Shown here: piece after piece, positions 16,516 to 25,313 of the stretch
Position numbering within the stretch: the stretch's first letter is position 1
Layout: the number at the start of each line of letters is the position of its first letter
Assembly (NCBI RefSeq): GCF_041428715.1
Contig: NZ_CP155572.1
Direction: 5' to 3' (one strand)
DNA: 64,000 nt
From: Sporomusa malonica
GTDB taxonomy: Bacteria > Bacillota > Negativicutes > Sporomusales > Sporomusaceae
Notes under the pieces: generated by a model
The model's database searches: none
The model's input: only the letters and a program-made list of their open reading frames with translations
What the model was told of the DNA's origin: nothing
Made by a program: the position numbers and the translations under genes

Positions 16516-16859
16516 GCGTTATGTATGCCGCGCCAGTTCCTGCCGTGAGCATATTTTCCGTACTGCTATACAATGAGAAAGATTGCGGCCGCCAATGAAT
16601 AGGTGGCCGCCTGTTGTATCTTCCATGAATTCAAGGCTTTGTGGTACGCTCAACAAGGCACTGATAATTTCTGATTCCCCGTAATCATATAGTTAAACCT
16701 CTTCAACGGCTTTTCGGGACATTGCTACTGGTGTTAACGTTCAAAGTTAATATCAGTCTTTCCTATGAGGACACCGAGGGACGTTCCTGGAAAGATGATA
16801 CTGATATGCGGAATATGGGATTCGCGTAAAGGTTTGGCCCCTGAATATAGGGAGATGGT
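16516..16859. other. intergenic region with hairpin and REP-like remnant
   Basis: No gene is seen. A hairpin with arms GCGGCCGCC and GGTGGCCGC (16585-16610) lies 70 nt after the activator stop and may end its transcript, although the T-tract is poor. Further on, GAGGACACCGAGGGACGTTCC (near 16767) resembles palindromic sequences often left by REP/IS200-type elements. The protein-like reading MRTPRDVPGKMILICGIWDS over it does not connect to a recognisable gene. Confidence 0.3.
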
Positions 16860-17291
16860 TTACAATACTAGCATATCGTTCTCGTCGAAAGACCAGTGTG
16901 GATTATATGCGACCTCCCAATAATAGCCGTTCGGGTCCGTAAAATATCCGCTATACCCGCCCCAGAAAACCTTCTGGGGTTCTTTGGCGATAACTGCTCC
17001 CGCTTTTTTCGCAAGTTCCATGACTTCATGCACTTCGGCTTCGCTTCTCACGTTGTAGGCTAGCGTAATTCCAGCGAATCCTGAGGAAATCTTCGGCGGA
17101 TTTTTCTCATTAATATCCTCTGCGAGAAGAGCTAATGGATACAGTTCAAATTTTGTGCCGGTGGTATTAAAGAAAACTACTTTCGGGTTATCTTCTTTTT
17201 CATCCGTGACAAAGCCAAGGCCGTCACGATAAAAACGTATGGACTGCGCCATATTCTTTACACCGAGGCAAATAATGCTGATTCTGTTCAT
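16860..17291 (-). CDS. VOC (glyoxalase/bleomycin-resistance) family protein
   Basis: This is a 143-residue protein with the paired beta-alpha-beta-beta-beta modules of the vicinal-oxygen-chelate superfamily. The N-terminal MAQSIRFYRDGLGF and the C-terminal GGYSGYFTDPNGYYWEVAYNP (broken here by none of the usual gaps) are characteristic, with the final Glu in the metal-ligand position. Members include glyoxalase I, dioxygenases and antibiotic-binding proteins, and the reaction cannot be assigned. It is followed 36 nt downstream of the TfoX-C gene start region and both are minus strand, so they may share a transcript. AAAGGAG precedes the ATG. Confidence 0.82.
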   Translation of the reverse strand: MNRISIICLGVKNMAQSIRFYRDGLGFVTDEKEDNPKVVFFNTTGTKFELYPLALLAEDINEKNPPKISSGFAGITLAYNVRSEAEVHEVMELAKKAGAVIAKEPQKVFWGGYSGYFTDPNGYYWEVAYNPHWSFDENDMLVL

Positions 17292-17327
17292 GACGAATTT
17301 CTCCTTTTATGAAAAAAAGTAACGTTT

Positions 17328-17606
17328 TTAAAATTTCCCCTTGCTATCCTTTGATAAACTTTGGAAAAATCTCTTTAACTTCTCTTTGATATCGGTAGGC
17401 AGATTTTTGTCCGGCATGCCAAGAATTGCGCCCTGTATCCCATACAACATGTGTAAACAGGCACCGGGGTCGCGTTTAAGCCGGATGCGCCGAAATGCTT
17501 CTTCCGCGCCTATTTCCTGAAGCTGCGTCACTGTCTCAATGCCGACAGCCAACAGATTTTTCTCCAACACTTTGCCCACATTGGGCAGTTTTGATAATTC
17601 GCTCAT
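17328..17606 (-). CDS. TfoX C-terminal domain protein
   Basis: The 92-residue protein is a stand-alone TfoX C-terminal domain, a helix-hairpin-helix-like fold: LPNVGKVLEKNLLAVGIETVTQL near residues 7-29, then CLHMLYGIQGAILGMP near 50-65. In Proteobacteria the full TfoX/Sxy regulates competence. Single-domain versions in Firmicutes have no established function and are often next to VOC-type proteins, as here. GGGGGAG precedes the ATG. It lies upstream of the VOC gene on the same strand. Confidence 0.75.
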   Translation of the reverse strand: MSELSKLPNVGKVLEKNLLAVGIETVTQLQEIGAEEAFRRIRLKRDPGACLHMLYGIQGAILGMPDKNLPTDIKEKLKRFFQSLSKDSKGKF

Positions 17607-17788
17607 TCTCTCCCCCGCTCCTCACAGATCATTTCCATCAAACTCTTCAAGACACCGAACTTTCACGAGGGCAGCCCTTTGATGCGCTCAAGCGGAGCAC
17701 CAGAGTTATGATGCGCCAGTTCTGAAACCAGCAATTTATACATTGTATTTTGCTCTAATGCTTTTTAAAGAAGCATCCGCGTCAAGCA

Positions 17789-19348
17789 TTAAAGGGAACT
17801 ACTTTCCAAGTGTTTACGGCTCTTGATCTTTTCAATGACCGTGGGATATAATGAAAAATCCGTGTGAGGCAAAAATTTGGCCGCTGACATTTTATTCAGA
17901 AAATCCGGTGCCTCGGCTAAGGAAAGATAGACTATACTGCTAATTAGCTCTTCTACAACCAATAATTGATCTGCATCTTTTAACAACTTGCAGGCTCCTT
18001 TTATAGAGCCGTTTCCCAGCTGAACAAACCGCTCTCTGGGAAGGTCGGGATATAACCCAATAGTAATACCTGACTCAATATTGATGTAGGTTCCAAAGGC
18101 TCCGGCCATATATACCCGTTGAATCTTATCCGGTGTAATACCCAATGCATCCAGTAAAAACGCTACCATGGTGTTCGCTGCCGCTTTTGTATCCATAAAT
18201 CTTAAAATATCAATCTGACTGAATATTAAGTCTTCATTTAAGGCTGATTCGTACTCCCATGCGTAAACAATGACATATTCTCCATCCCGCATAAGGATTC
18301 TCTCTGATCTGCCAGGAATAAACCGACCTGAGTAATCAATCCATCCTTCTAGCAACATTTCAGCAAGAAGGTCAACAATCCCTGAACCGCAGATGCCCAC
18401 TGGCTTTACATTCTCTATCGTAGTAACCTTCAACTGATTTTGAACAATCTGCACCGAATCTACCGCACCCGCTTTTGCCCGCATTCCCTGCTTGCTGATA
18501 CCGCCTTCCAAGGCAGGTCCTGCCGCACCCGCAACTGAAATCAGAAATTCATTGTTGCCCAAAAGCATTTCGCCGTTTGTTCCGATATCCATATAGAGAG
18601 CCAGTTCACTTTGCTCATGCATCTTGGACGCCAACAGCCCGCTGATAATATCGCCACCTACATAATTAGCTATAGAAGGAAAACAGTATACTAATCCATT
18701 AAAGGGTAAGCCTATTTCACGGCCAACAAAGAAACCGCTCCGGTTAAAAGCTGGCGTATAGGGAGTGTAAAAAATAAACCAAGGATCAATCCCCAACAGG
18801 AAATGAATCATGGTAGTATTGCCTCCGATAATGAATGTACCGCATCTGTCCGGAGAAATGCCTGTCGCAGTTTGAATTTTATCCATGAGTTCAATAAAAT
18901 TCCGCAGCGTACATTGCTGGATTTCCCTTAAATGAGTATCATTATCCTTAACGTAAAAGATTCGACTAAGGATGTCCTCACCAAAACGGACTTGATGATT
19001 GACCATGCTTTCTTCACACAAAATATTTCCAGTATTCAGATCGATCAGCTGCATGATAACCGTTGTGCTCCCAAGATCAGCTGCATAAGCAAAATTCTTA
19101 TCTGAAGTATTTCCCCTCTCAAGGTTTACAATTTCCCAGACAAAACCTTTTTGCACCAGGGTAACTGTAAGCTTCCAGTCAAAATCTCGCAGCAGCTTGT
19201 AGGACAATTTAATGGTTTCAATAGAAATCTGAACCTCTCCATACTCTGGTTTTAAAGCTTGACGGATTCTGTCAATGTCGGCCACAGAATCTCCGTTACC
19301 CGGCGTTCTCAATTCAAGGTATATTTTTTTACAAATTACATTCTTCAT
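17789..19348 (-). CDS. ferredoxin-less RACE-type ASKHA ATPase (corrinoid activation family)
   Basis: The 519-residue protein matches the RamA/RACE reductive activators of corrinoid proteins but begins directly with the linker domain (residues 1-80). The ASKHA ATPase part starts at FAYAADLGSTTVIMQL (86-101), with DIGTNGEM and GICGSG as further nucleotide-binding motifs. The N-terminal plant-type 2Fe-2S ferredoxin with its four cysteines, present in the homologue at 59364-61217, is absent and no frameshifted remnant is visible upstream. It may use an external electron donor or serve another role. It is transcribed alone and in the same direction as the betaine operon, but 3.6 kb away. Confidence 0.75.
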   Translation of the reverse strand: MKNVICKKIYLELRTPGNGDSVADIDRIRQALKPEYGEVQISIETIKLSYKLLRDFDWKLTVTLVQKGFVWEIVNLERGNTSDKNFAYAADLGSTTVIMQLIDLNTGNILCEESMVNHQVRFGEDILSRIFYVKDNDTHLREIQQCTLRNFIELMDKIQTATGISPDRCGTFIIGGNTTMIHFLLGIDPWFIFYTPYTPAFNRSGFFVGREIGLPFNGLVYCFPSIANYVGGDIISGLLASKMHEQSELALYMDIGTNGEMLLGNNEFLISVAGAAGPALEGGISKQGMRAKAGAVDSVQIVQNQLKVTTIENVKPVGICGSGIVDLLAEMLLEGWIDYSGRFIPGRSERILMRDGEYVIVYAWEYESALNEDLIFSQIDILRFMDTKAAANTMVAFLLDALGITPDKIQRVYMAGAFGTYINIESGITIGLYPDLPRERFVQLGNGSIKGACKLLKDADQLLVVEELISSIVYLSLAEAPDFLNKMSAAKFLPHTDFSLYPTVIEKIKSRKHLESSSL

Positions 19349-20223
19349 AAGTCTTCCTCTTTATTCGTATTATTTAAAAATTCTATCACAAAATCCCCAT
19401 TTCTCCCGGTAACCAGTGAACAGTTATTGGTATTACCAAAAACATCCACTATTTCTTTCGCTATTAGATAGCTTATTACCTTTTCAATTTGTTTCGAGGG
19501 GGACAATCAAAACTCGGAATCGGGGTCACGGGGCTCGGGGTCAGGATGACCCCGTCTGCCGCAATCAAATTAGATTGCGCCCCATGCCGGACGCACGCAG
19601 AGAAACACGGAAGTTTATACAATGGCCGTGTTTTATTTTTTATACACTTCTATTTAGGTAAGGAAACATTACGAACCTTCCCCTTGTATCCTTTTGATTA
19701 ATCTCATTAAAAATCTAACATTAGATTTTGCCTTATGACTTAATCATATGATGCACATATATCACACGATATTAGACAAATTTTGCATGTTTCTTCATTT
19801 ACTAGGTAGGACGGGAAGAAACAAAAAAATCCATTTACACAAAATATCTTACATTCCCATTCCGAATCTCCCCCTTCCTTCCTGACGAGTATCTTTATTT
19901 GCATATTTATTCTTCAAAATCAGCTCCGTAGATTAGCTTATGCTCACTTTTTTTCATGCTCACATCCACCAAGACTTGTACCTTCTAGTTTTATACTCTT
20001 TTTTCAGTATTCGGTAGGTGTTTCTACCATAAAAATACAAAATCCTGCAAACTTATATATAAATTCGCAGGATTATACACATCATTTCTATTTTATTGTT
20101 GAATGCCCTTTCAGAACAGTTTTAGAATTACCAGTTACATATATGAAATTGCAGTAACCCGGCATTTTTTATCAGATCATTCGCTTCTACTACATCTAAA
20201 CCAGAACTCTTAAATCGCAATCC
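19349..20223. other. 875-bp intergenic region with hairpins and a GC-rich remnant
   Basis: No gene is seen. The stretch 19500-19600 is much richer in GC than its surroundings and contains GGGGTCACGGGGCTCGGGGT followed by a GGGTCAGGATGACCC palindrome, the kind of sequence left by REP/IS200-type elements. Two simple hairpins follow: AAATCTAA/TTAGATTT (19711-19728) and AATCCTGC/GCAGGATT (20041-20074). The second lies 150 nt after the end of the small helix-turn-helix gene and may terminate it. The rest is AT-rich. Confidence 0.4.
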
Positions 20224-20403
20224 TCACTTCGCCGGTTCCCACTTACAACGTACAGGTGAAGTGATGGCATTTTCCTCTTTCAATTCTTTAAATGCCTTAT
20301 CGATATCTTTTCGATTTAACCCGGACAATTTCTCGACCTCTCCTGCGCTTACCGGCTTGCCGGCAGTTTTCATAGTTTCTAGAACAGTTTCTTTAACGCT
20401 CAT
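20224..20403 (-). CDS. small winged-helix-like DNA-binding protein
   Basis: The 59-residue protein (ATG at 20403, chosen because GGGGAGG lies seven bases upstream; a TTG is two codons earlier) is a single helix-turn-helix unit: VLETMKTAGKPVSAGEVEKL then NRKDIDKAFKELKEENAI, ending in a short basic segment. It resembles the stand-alone MarR/ArsR-like mini regulators common in Firmicutes. It follows msrB by 33 nt on the same strand and is probably co-transcribed. The target is unknown. Confidence 0.65.
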   Translation of the reverse strand: MSVKETVLETMKTAGKPVSAGEVEKLSGLNRKDIDKAFKELKEENAITSPVRCKWEPAK

Positions 20404-20436
20404 GCTCAAACCTCCCCAATTTTTGCACTCAACAAC

Positions 20437-20889
20437 TTACTTTTCAAATAATGCCAATAATTCTCCATAGCCTTCGTTCTCTAGATCTTCTCTGGGAATA
20501 AACCGCAATGCTGCGGAGTTGATGCAATAACGTAAGCCGCCAGGTTGTGGCCCGTCAGTAAATACATGCCCCAAATGTGAATCTGCATCTGTGCTGCGCA
20601 CTTCTGTACGTACCATGCCGTGGCTTGCATCCACTGATTGTTTTATTTTCTTTTCATCAACTGACTTTGTAAAACTCGGCCAGCCGCAGCCAGAATCAAA
20701 TTTATCTAATGAAGAAAATAGCGGTTCTCCTGACACAATATCAACATAAATGCCTTCACGTGTATTATCCCAATATTCATTCCGAAAAGAAGGTTCAGTA
20801 GCATTTTCTTGAGTTACAGCAAATTGAAGCGAATTTAATCGTTTTTTTATCAGTTCTGTATTATTAAAATTACTCTTATTTTTGTCCAT
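20437..20889 (-). CDS. msrB: peptide methionine (R)-S-oxide reductase
   Basis: The 150-residue MsrB reduces the R-sulfoxide of methionine residues in oxidised proteins. The conserved FDSGCGWPSF (64-73) and RYCINSAALRF (120-130) are present, with Cys122 as the catalytic residue and Cys68 as the probable resolving residue. The zinc-binding CxxC pairs of many MsrB proteins are missing (GEPLFSS and DGPQPGG replace them), so this is the zinc-free type. It is followed by a small helix-turn-helix gene in an apparent two-gene operon. In an anaerobe it would serve oxygen-stress repair. Confidence 0.92.
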   Translation of the reverse strand: MDKNKSNFNNTELIKKRLNSLQFAVTQENATEPSFRNEYWDNTREGIYVDIVSGEPLFSSLDKFDSGCGWPSFTKSVDEKKIKQSVDASHGMVRTEVRSTDADSHLGHVFTDGPQPGGLRYCINSAALRFIPREDLENEGYGELLALFEK

Positions 20890-21109
20890 ACTATCCCGCC
20901 CTTTTCCTGGTTAAATACCGGACTTGTTTTACTAATGCCCTTATATGGAGCCGTTATAATATATTTTCCATACTCTTACGAAAAATACTTTAATAGTTTC
21001 GTGTAAAAGTATAGGGGGTTCGAACCCCAACATACGTTCGCCCCATTTACTACGTCCATGCTAACATACAAACACACATTTGAAAATACCGCAAATCCGC
21101 ACACCCTTA

Positions 21110-22498
21110 CTATTCCTGGGGTTTTTTCTCTATCACCGCTACTGACTCAACGTGAAACGTCTGCGGGAACATATCAACAGGCTGAATCTCCTGGGCAATA
21201 TAACCCAGGCTGCTTAGAACTGCCAAATCACGGGCCAGTGACGCCGGGTTACAGGATACATAGACAATCCGCTTTGGCTCCATTCTTGCAAAAGTCTCTA
21301 GTACTTTTGGTTCACAGCCGGCGCGGGGTGGATCGACAACAATAACGTCAGGTCTGAGTCCTTGCTTATACAAACGGGGCATAACGTCGACAGTATCGCC
21401 GACAATAAACTCAACATTAGCAACATTGTTGTTGATGGCGTTTTGGCGGGCGTCAAGGATGGCCGGTTCTACAACCTCAATGCCATATACTTGAGCTGCT
21501 TTCCGTGCCAGGAACAAGGTAATGGTGCCTGTCCCGCAGTAAGCGTCGATGACTGTTTCAGCACCGTTTAATCCGGCATACTGTACGGCTTGATTATATA
21601 ACACTTCGGCTTGAGTCGTGTTGACCTGGAAAAACGACCTGGCCGATATGGCAAAACTGAATTCGCCCAGCTTATCGGTTATGGTGTCTCGTCCCCAGAT
21701 AGTAACCGTTTTATTTCCCATAATAATATTGGTACGGACTGTATTGACATTTTGAACAATACTGACAAGATTCGGTATCTTGTTTTTCAACCGCTCGATG
21801 ATCGTCTCACGCTGCGGCAGGCGGTCTGTCGCTGTTACTAATACTACCATGACTTCACCGGTAGCTGTGCCTACCCGTCCCAGGACATGTCGAATAATTC
21901 CCTGACCTGTATGCTCATCGTAGGTTTCAATACCTAATTCATCAATAACAGTTCTGACTTCCCTGACAATATCGTTATTAATTTGGTGCTGAATCAGGCA
22001 ATTATCTGTATCTACAATGTCATGACTTCCCTGTGTGAAACATCCAACAACCACTTTACCGTTTTTATGTCCTACAGGAAATTGCATTTTATTGCGGTAA
22101 TACCAAGGGTTATCTGCGCCAAGAGTCGGATGAACTTTTACTTCCGGCAGTTTGCCAATGCGGGTAACGGCATCCACAACCTGCTGACGCTTGGCGTTTA
22201 ATTGCTCCTGATAGCTGAGATGCTGCAGTTGGCAGCCACCGCACTCATTATAAATACCGCATTCGGGAATAATTCTGTGAGGTGACGGCATTAAGACGTC
22301 TTTGAGTCGGCCAACGGCGTATGTTTTTTTGACTGTTGTAATAACTGCCGCTACCTTTTCCCCAGGCAAAGCCTGCGGTACAAATACTGTAAAATCTTGA
22401 TAACGCCCTACGCCTTCGCCGCTATGGCCCAGGCCGGTAATATCGATATTATAGCTTTTGCCTTTTTCTACAGGGACTGAGTATGCTTTATTTGCCAC
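21110..22498 (-). CDS. rlmD: 23S rRNA (uracil-5-)-methyltransferase, RlmD/RumA family
   Basis: The 462-residue protein has an N-terminal TRAM RNA-binding domain (about residues 10-70), a CGIYNECGGCQLQH iron-sulfur segment near 85-100 and a C-terminal AdoMet methyltransferase domain. The DAYCGTGTITLFLA AdoMet loop, VVDPPRAGC and the catalytic VYVSCNPASLARD are all present. It should make m5U at a conserved site in 23S rRNA (1939 and/or 747 in E. coli numbering). The start is GTG with AAAGGTGG upstream. Family members in Firmicutes are variously called RlmD, RlmCD or RumA, so the exact uridine is uncertain. Confidence 0.9.
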   Translation of the reverse strand: MANKAYSVPVEKGKSYNIDITGLGHSGEGVGRYQDFTVFVPQALPGEKVAAVITTVKKTYAVGRLKDVLMPSPHRIIPECGIYNECGGCQLQHLSYQEQLNAKRQQVVDAVTRIGKLPEVKVHPTLGADNPWYYRNKMQFPVGHKNGKVVVGCFTQGSHDIVDTDNCLIQHQINNDIVREVRTVIDELGIETYDEHTGQGIIRHVLGRVGTATGEVMVVLVTATDRLPQRETIIERLKNKIPNLVSIVQNVNTVRTNIIMGNKTVTIWGRDTITDKLGEFSFAISARSFFQVNTTQAEVLYNQAVQYAGLNGAETVIDAYCGTGTITLFLARKAAQVYGIEVVEPAILDARQNAINNNVANVEFIVGDTVDVMPRLYKQGLRPDVIVVDPPRAGCEPKVLETFARMEPKRIVYVSCNPASLARDLAVLSSLGYIAQEIQPVDMFPQTFHVESVAVIEKKPQE

Positions 22499-22577
22499 GA
22501 AATGCCACCTTTTCTTTAGAAAATCATAAAATATGTTATAGAGGGCGGAGATCTCCGCCCTCTTTACTTAATCCTTC

Positions 22578-22664
22578 TTATCCTGTTGGAAAGGTTGACT
22601 TTCCGCCTGGATCAACATCGGTTTTCACTTTCGCTAACGCTCGGCGGAAGCCGTGTTTTCTTTA
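22578..22664 (-). repeat. dispersed 3'-end repeat R2, copy 3
   Basis: Read on the minus strand, the element starts AAAGAAAACACGGCTTCCGC and ends with CAGGATAA. It overlaps the last ten codons and stop of the lon-like gene, so it supplies the protein's C-terminal NTASAER. It aligns with copies at 53461-53550 and 58561-58650. The distal hairpin reads GGAAAG/CTTTCC here against AGAAAGT/ACTTTCT in copy 1, a paired change. Confidence 0.65.
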
Positions 22665-25063
22665 TCGTCTGAAGACTTGCCCAGCTTAATCAAGGTATCG
22701 GTGTATTCTTTAAGTTTTTGGCTGACAAGAGCGTTTACTGTGCCAGATGGATAAGTGCCGTCTGGGTTTGGTACACCGGCGGGGATGCCTGTTAGGATTT
22801 CAATGCCCTGGTCAATGGTTTCGACAGGATAGATGTGAAACTTTCCCTGCTCAACAGCCTCGATGACCTCGTCATTTAGCGCCAGGTTGCTGACATTCTG
22901 GTGGGGAATCATTACGCCCTGGTTGCCTGTCAGTCCTTTTAGCTTGCAGACTGAGAAAAAGCCTTCGATTTTTTCTGTCGCGCCGCCGATAGGCTGAATT
23001 TCACCTTTTTGATTGACTGAGCCAGTAACGGCAATGTATTGTTTAATCGGCAAATCTGCCACACTTGACAAGATGGCGTATAGTTCAGTGCTTGATGCGC
23101 TGTCGCCGTCAACGCCGTCATAGAGCTGTTCAAAGGTCAGACTGGCAGTCAGTGTCAGCGGGTGTTTCTGGGCATATTTTTGACCCAGGTAACCGCTTAG
23201 GATGAGTACGCCTTTAGTATGACTGGTACCGCTGGTCTTGGTCTCGCGCTCAATATTGACAATACCGCTTTTACCGAGATAGGTATTGGCGGTGATACGC
23301 GAGGGCTTGCCGAACATGTATTCACCGACTGACAGTACTGCCAAGCCATTGACTTGGCCTACTTTCTCGCCATCAGTATCAATTAAGAGATGCCCTTCGG
23401 CAAACATTTCCTGCAAGTGATCTTCATATTTATTGGCACGATAGCGTTTTTCTTCTATGGCCTTTTTAATATGCTCTGCCGTGACTAGCTGGCTGTTGTC
23501 CATGGTAGCCCAGACATCGGCTTCACACAATATCTCAACAACATCATTAAACCGTGTAGTGAGTTTGGTTTGCGAACCTGTCAGTCGTGAACTATATTCA
23601 ACAACCCGGGCCACTGCCGCCTTGTCAAAATGCTTGAGTTTCTCCCGGTTGACTGTTGAGCTAATAAAGCCAGCCAGTTTTTGAATATTGATCAGATTGT
23701 TTTCCATGATAACATCAAAATCGGCATGAGCTTTGAACAATTTCCGGAAGTCCTCGTCATAATTGTATAAAAGCTGATAGATATATGGATTGCCAATCAA
23801 TACGACTTTTACATTAATGGGAATGGGTTCCGGCTTTAATGAGGCCATGGCCAATACGCCGTATTGCTCCCCTAAATTTTCAATTTGCAGCTTTTTCGTC
23901 TTCAGCACCCGTTTCAGTGCTTCCCAAGCACCAACATTAGCAAGTACATCACGGGCATTTAAAATCAGGTAGCCGCCATTCGCCTTGTGCAGGGCTCCTG
24001 GCTTGATCATTGTATAGTCAGTGCTAACAACACCCATACGGGTTTCGTATTCCGCCCGGCCCACCAGGTTGTAATAGGTGGGGTTAATTTCAACAATGAC
24101 AGGTGCGCCCTGGGTTTCCCGATGCTCTACTAAGAGATTGACATTGTATTTATCTTTGGCGTCTTGGGCAGGCCGTTTAAATATGGCCAAAGGATTATTG
24201 TCTTCTTCAGGCTGCGGCTTAAATTCGTTGACATTTTTTGATACATCTTGCTTGATGGCCTCCAGGTAATCGACAACCGTTTTGTGTCCATCGTACTTGG
24301 CTTTAAGTTCATCAATCAAGTTTCCGGCAGCATACAGTCCGATTCTGATATCAAGCTGTTTTAAATCCTCGCGTGTTCCCCGTTCCAGCAGTTGAATACG
24401 GCGAACAACATCCATACCTTTTTCATGGACGGCAAACAAGTTTTTCTCAATGGCATCACGCTGTTCTTTTTCCAATTTTTGAAAATCTTCAGGAGCTAAT
24501 GCCTTCCCGTCGACCATCGGCAGACCAACAAAACCTGTTGAACTCCATTGTGGAGAAATCCCTTGTGATTCAGCGTATTGAGTAAACTCTTCCACCATCA
24601 CTGACCGTTGTTCCTGGTATTGTTTTAGCAAGCTTTGCTTGGCCTGCTCATAGTCCTCACTGCTAAATACCTTAGGAATATTAGTTTTCAAGTCCTCAAC
24701 AAGTTCTTTCATGTCTTGCTTAAACTCATGCCCCATCCCAGCAGGCAACGCTAAGGCAATGGGTTGTCCGGGGGTTTCTAAATTATTTACATAACACCAA
24801 TCATAGGGGAGTTCCTGCTGGCTGGCCACTTTTTTTACAGCTGCTTCCGCATAGGTAATTTTACCAGTGCCCACTAAACCCGAAATAAAAATATTGTAAC
24901 CCGGGTTTTTGGTGAACAGGCCAAATTCAACCGCTTTTACCGCCCGTTCCTGACCTATCATGACTTCGAGCGGCGGCACTGCTTCAGTTGTTGCAAAGTT
25001 AAACATGTTTTCATCACAGCTAAAGCGGAGTTTCTCGACCGGCAATTCCTGACTTATGGTCAT
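22634..25063 (-). CDS. Lon-like ATP-dependent protease (AAA_32 type)
   Basis: The 809-residue protein lacks the classic Lon N-terminal domain. It has an AAA+ region beginning near residue 35 (IGQERAVKAVEFGL and Walker A SGLVGTGKI), a long helical insertion, and a C-terminal Lon protease domain with catalytic serine in DGVDGDSASSTEL and lysine in GGATEKIEG. This is the LonB/LonC-like branch in bacteria, often annotated as an ATP-binding Lon family protein. Its task is probably degradation of misfolded or regulatory proteins in the cytoplasm; the substrate is unknown. The 3' end is formed by repeat R2, so the last residues may be acquired. AAAGGGAGGA precedes the ATG. Confidence 0.87.
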   Translation of the reverse strand: MTISQELPVEKLRFSCDENMFNFATTEAVPPLEVMIGQERAVKAVEFGLFTKNPGYNIFISGLVGTGKITYAEAAVKKVASQQELPYDWCYVNNLETPGQPIALALPAGMGHEFKQDMKELVEDLKTNIPKVFSSEDYEQAKQSLLKQYQEQRSVMVEEFTQYAESQGISPQWSSTGFVGLPMVDGKALAPEDFQKLEKEQRDAIEKNLFAVHEKGMDVVRRIQLLERGTREDLKQLDIRIGLYAAGNLIDELKAKYDGHKTVVDYLEAIKQDVSKNVNEFKPQPEEDNNPLAIFKRPAQDAKDKYNVNLLVEHRETQGAPVIVEINPTYYNLVGRAEYETRMGVVSTDYTMIKPGALHKANGGYLILNARDVLANVGAWEALKRVLKTKKLQIENLGEQYGVLAMASLKPEPIPINVKVVLIGNPYIYQLLYNYDEDFRKLFKAHADFDVIMENNLINIQKLAGFISSTVNREKLKHFDKAAVARVVEYSSRLTGSQTKLTTRFNDVVEILCEADVWATMDNSQLVTAEHIKKAIEEKRYRANKYEDHLQEMFAEGHLLIDTDGEKVGQVNGLAVLSVGEYMFGKPSRITANTYLGKSGIVNIERETKTSGTSHTKGVLILSGYLGQKYAQKHPLTLTASLTFEQLYDGVDGDSASSTELYAILSSVADLPIKQYIAVTGSVNQKGEIQPIGGATEKIEGFFSVCKLKGLTGNQGVMIPHQNVSNLALNDEVIEAVEQGKFHIYPVETIDQGIEILTGIPAGVPNPDGTYPSGTVNALVSQKLKEYTDTLIKLGKSSDDKENTASAER

Positions 25064-25084
25064 GAAGAGTCCTCCCTTTGGGTA

Positions 25085-25243
25085 CTATTTCTTAATTAAC
25101 TCGGCCATACAGGATGTTGGAGTGCCGTTAGCACGGTGAATTGACACACATTTGCAGCACTGTGAGAAGTTGTCACATTCCGTTTTAGGACATGGACAGT
25201 TTACATCAGGCTTAAGGCAGCTGGCTTCTTGCTGTTCACTCAT
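25085..25243 (-). CDS. 52-residue cysteine-rich small protein
   Basis: A short frame upstream of lon contains eight cysteines in 52 residues: one near the start, then CPCPKTEC, DNFSQCCKC and a final SCMAEL. The spacing suggests a zinc or iron-sulfur site. No family name was recognised. It ends 21 nt before the lon start codon on the same strand, so co-transcription is likely. Similar short Cys-rich frames are common in anaerobes. Confidence comes from the orderly cysteine pattern and the frame filling the gap between genes. Confidence 0.55.
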   Translation of the reverse strand: MSEQQEASCLKPDVNCPCPKTECDNFSQCCKCVSIHRANGTPTSCMAELIKK

Positions 25244-25313
25244 TTCTTCATCACTCCATCTACGTAGATTTAGTACATAGATGTCTTTTCTACTGTCTGC
25301 CAGAAAAATCCTG

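Noticed and set aside
21015..21028. A tRNA T-arm-like palindrome (GGGGTTCGAACCCC) between msrB and rlmD
   Set aside because: No acceptor, D-arm or anticodon stem can be folded around it on either strand, so it is not a tRNA gene. It may be a chance palindrome or a tRNA scar.
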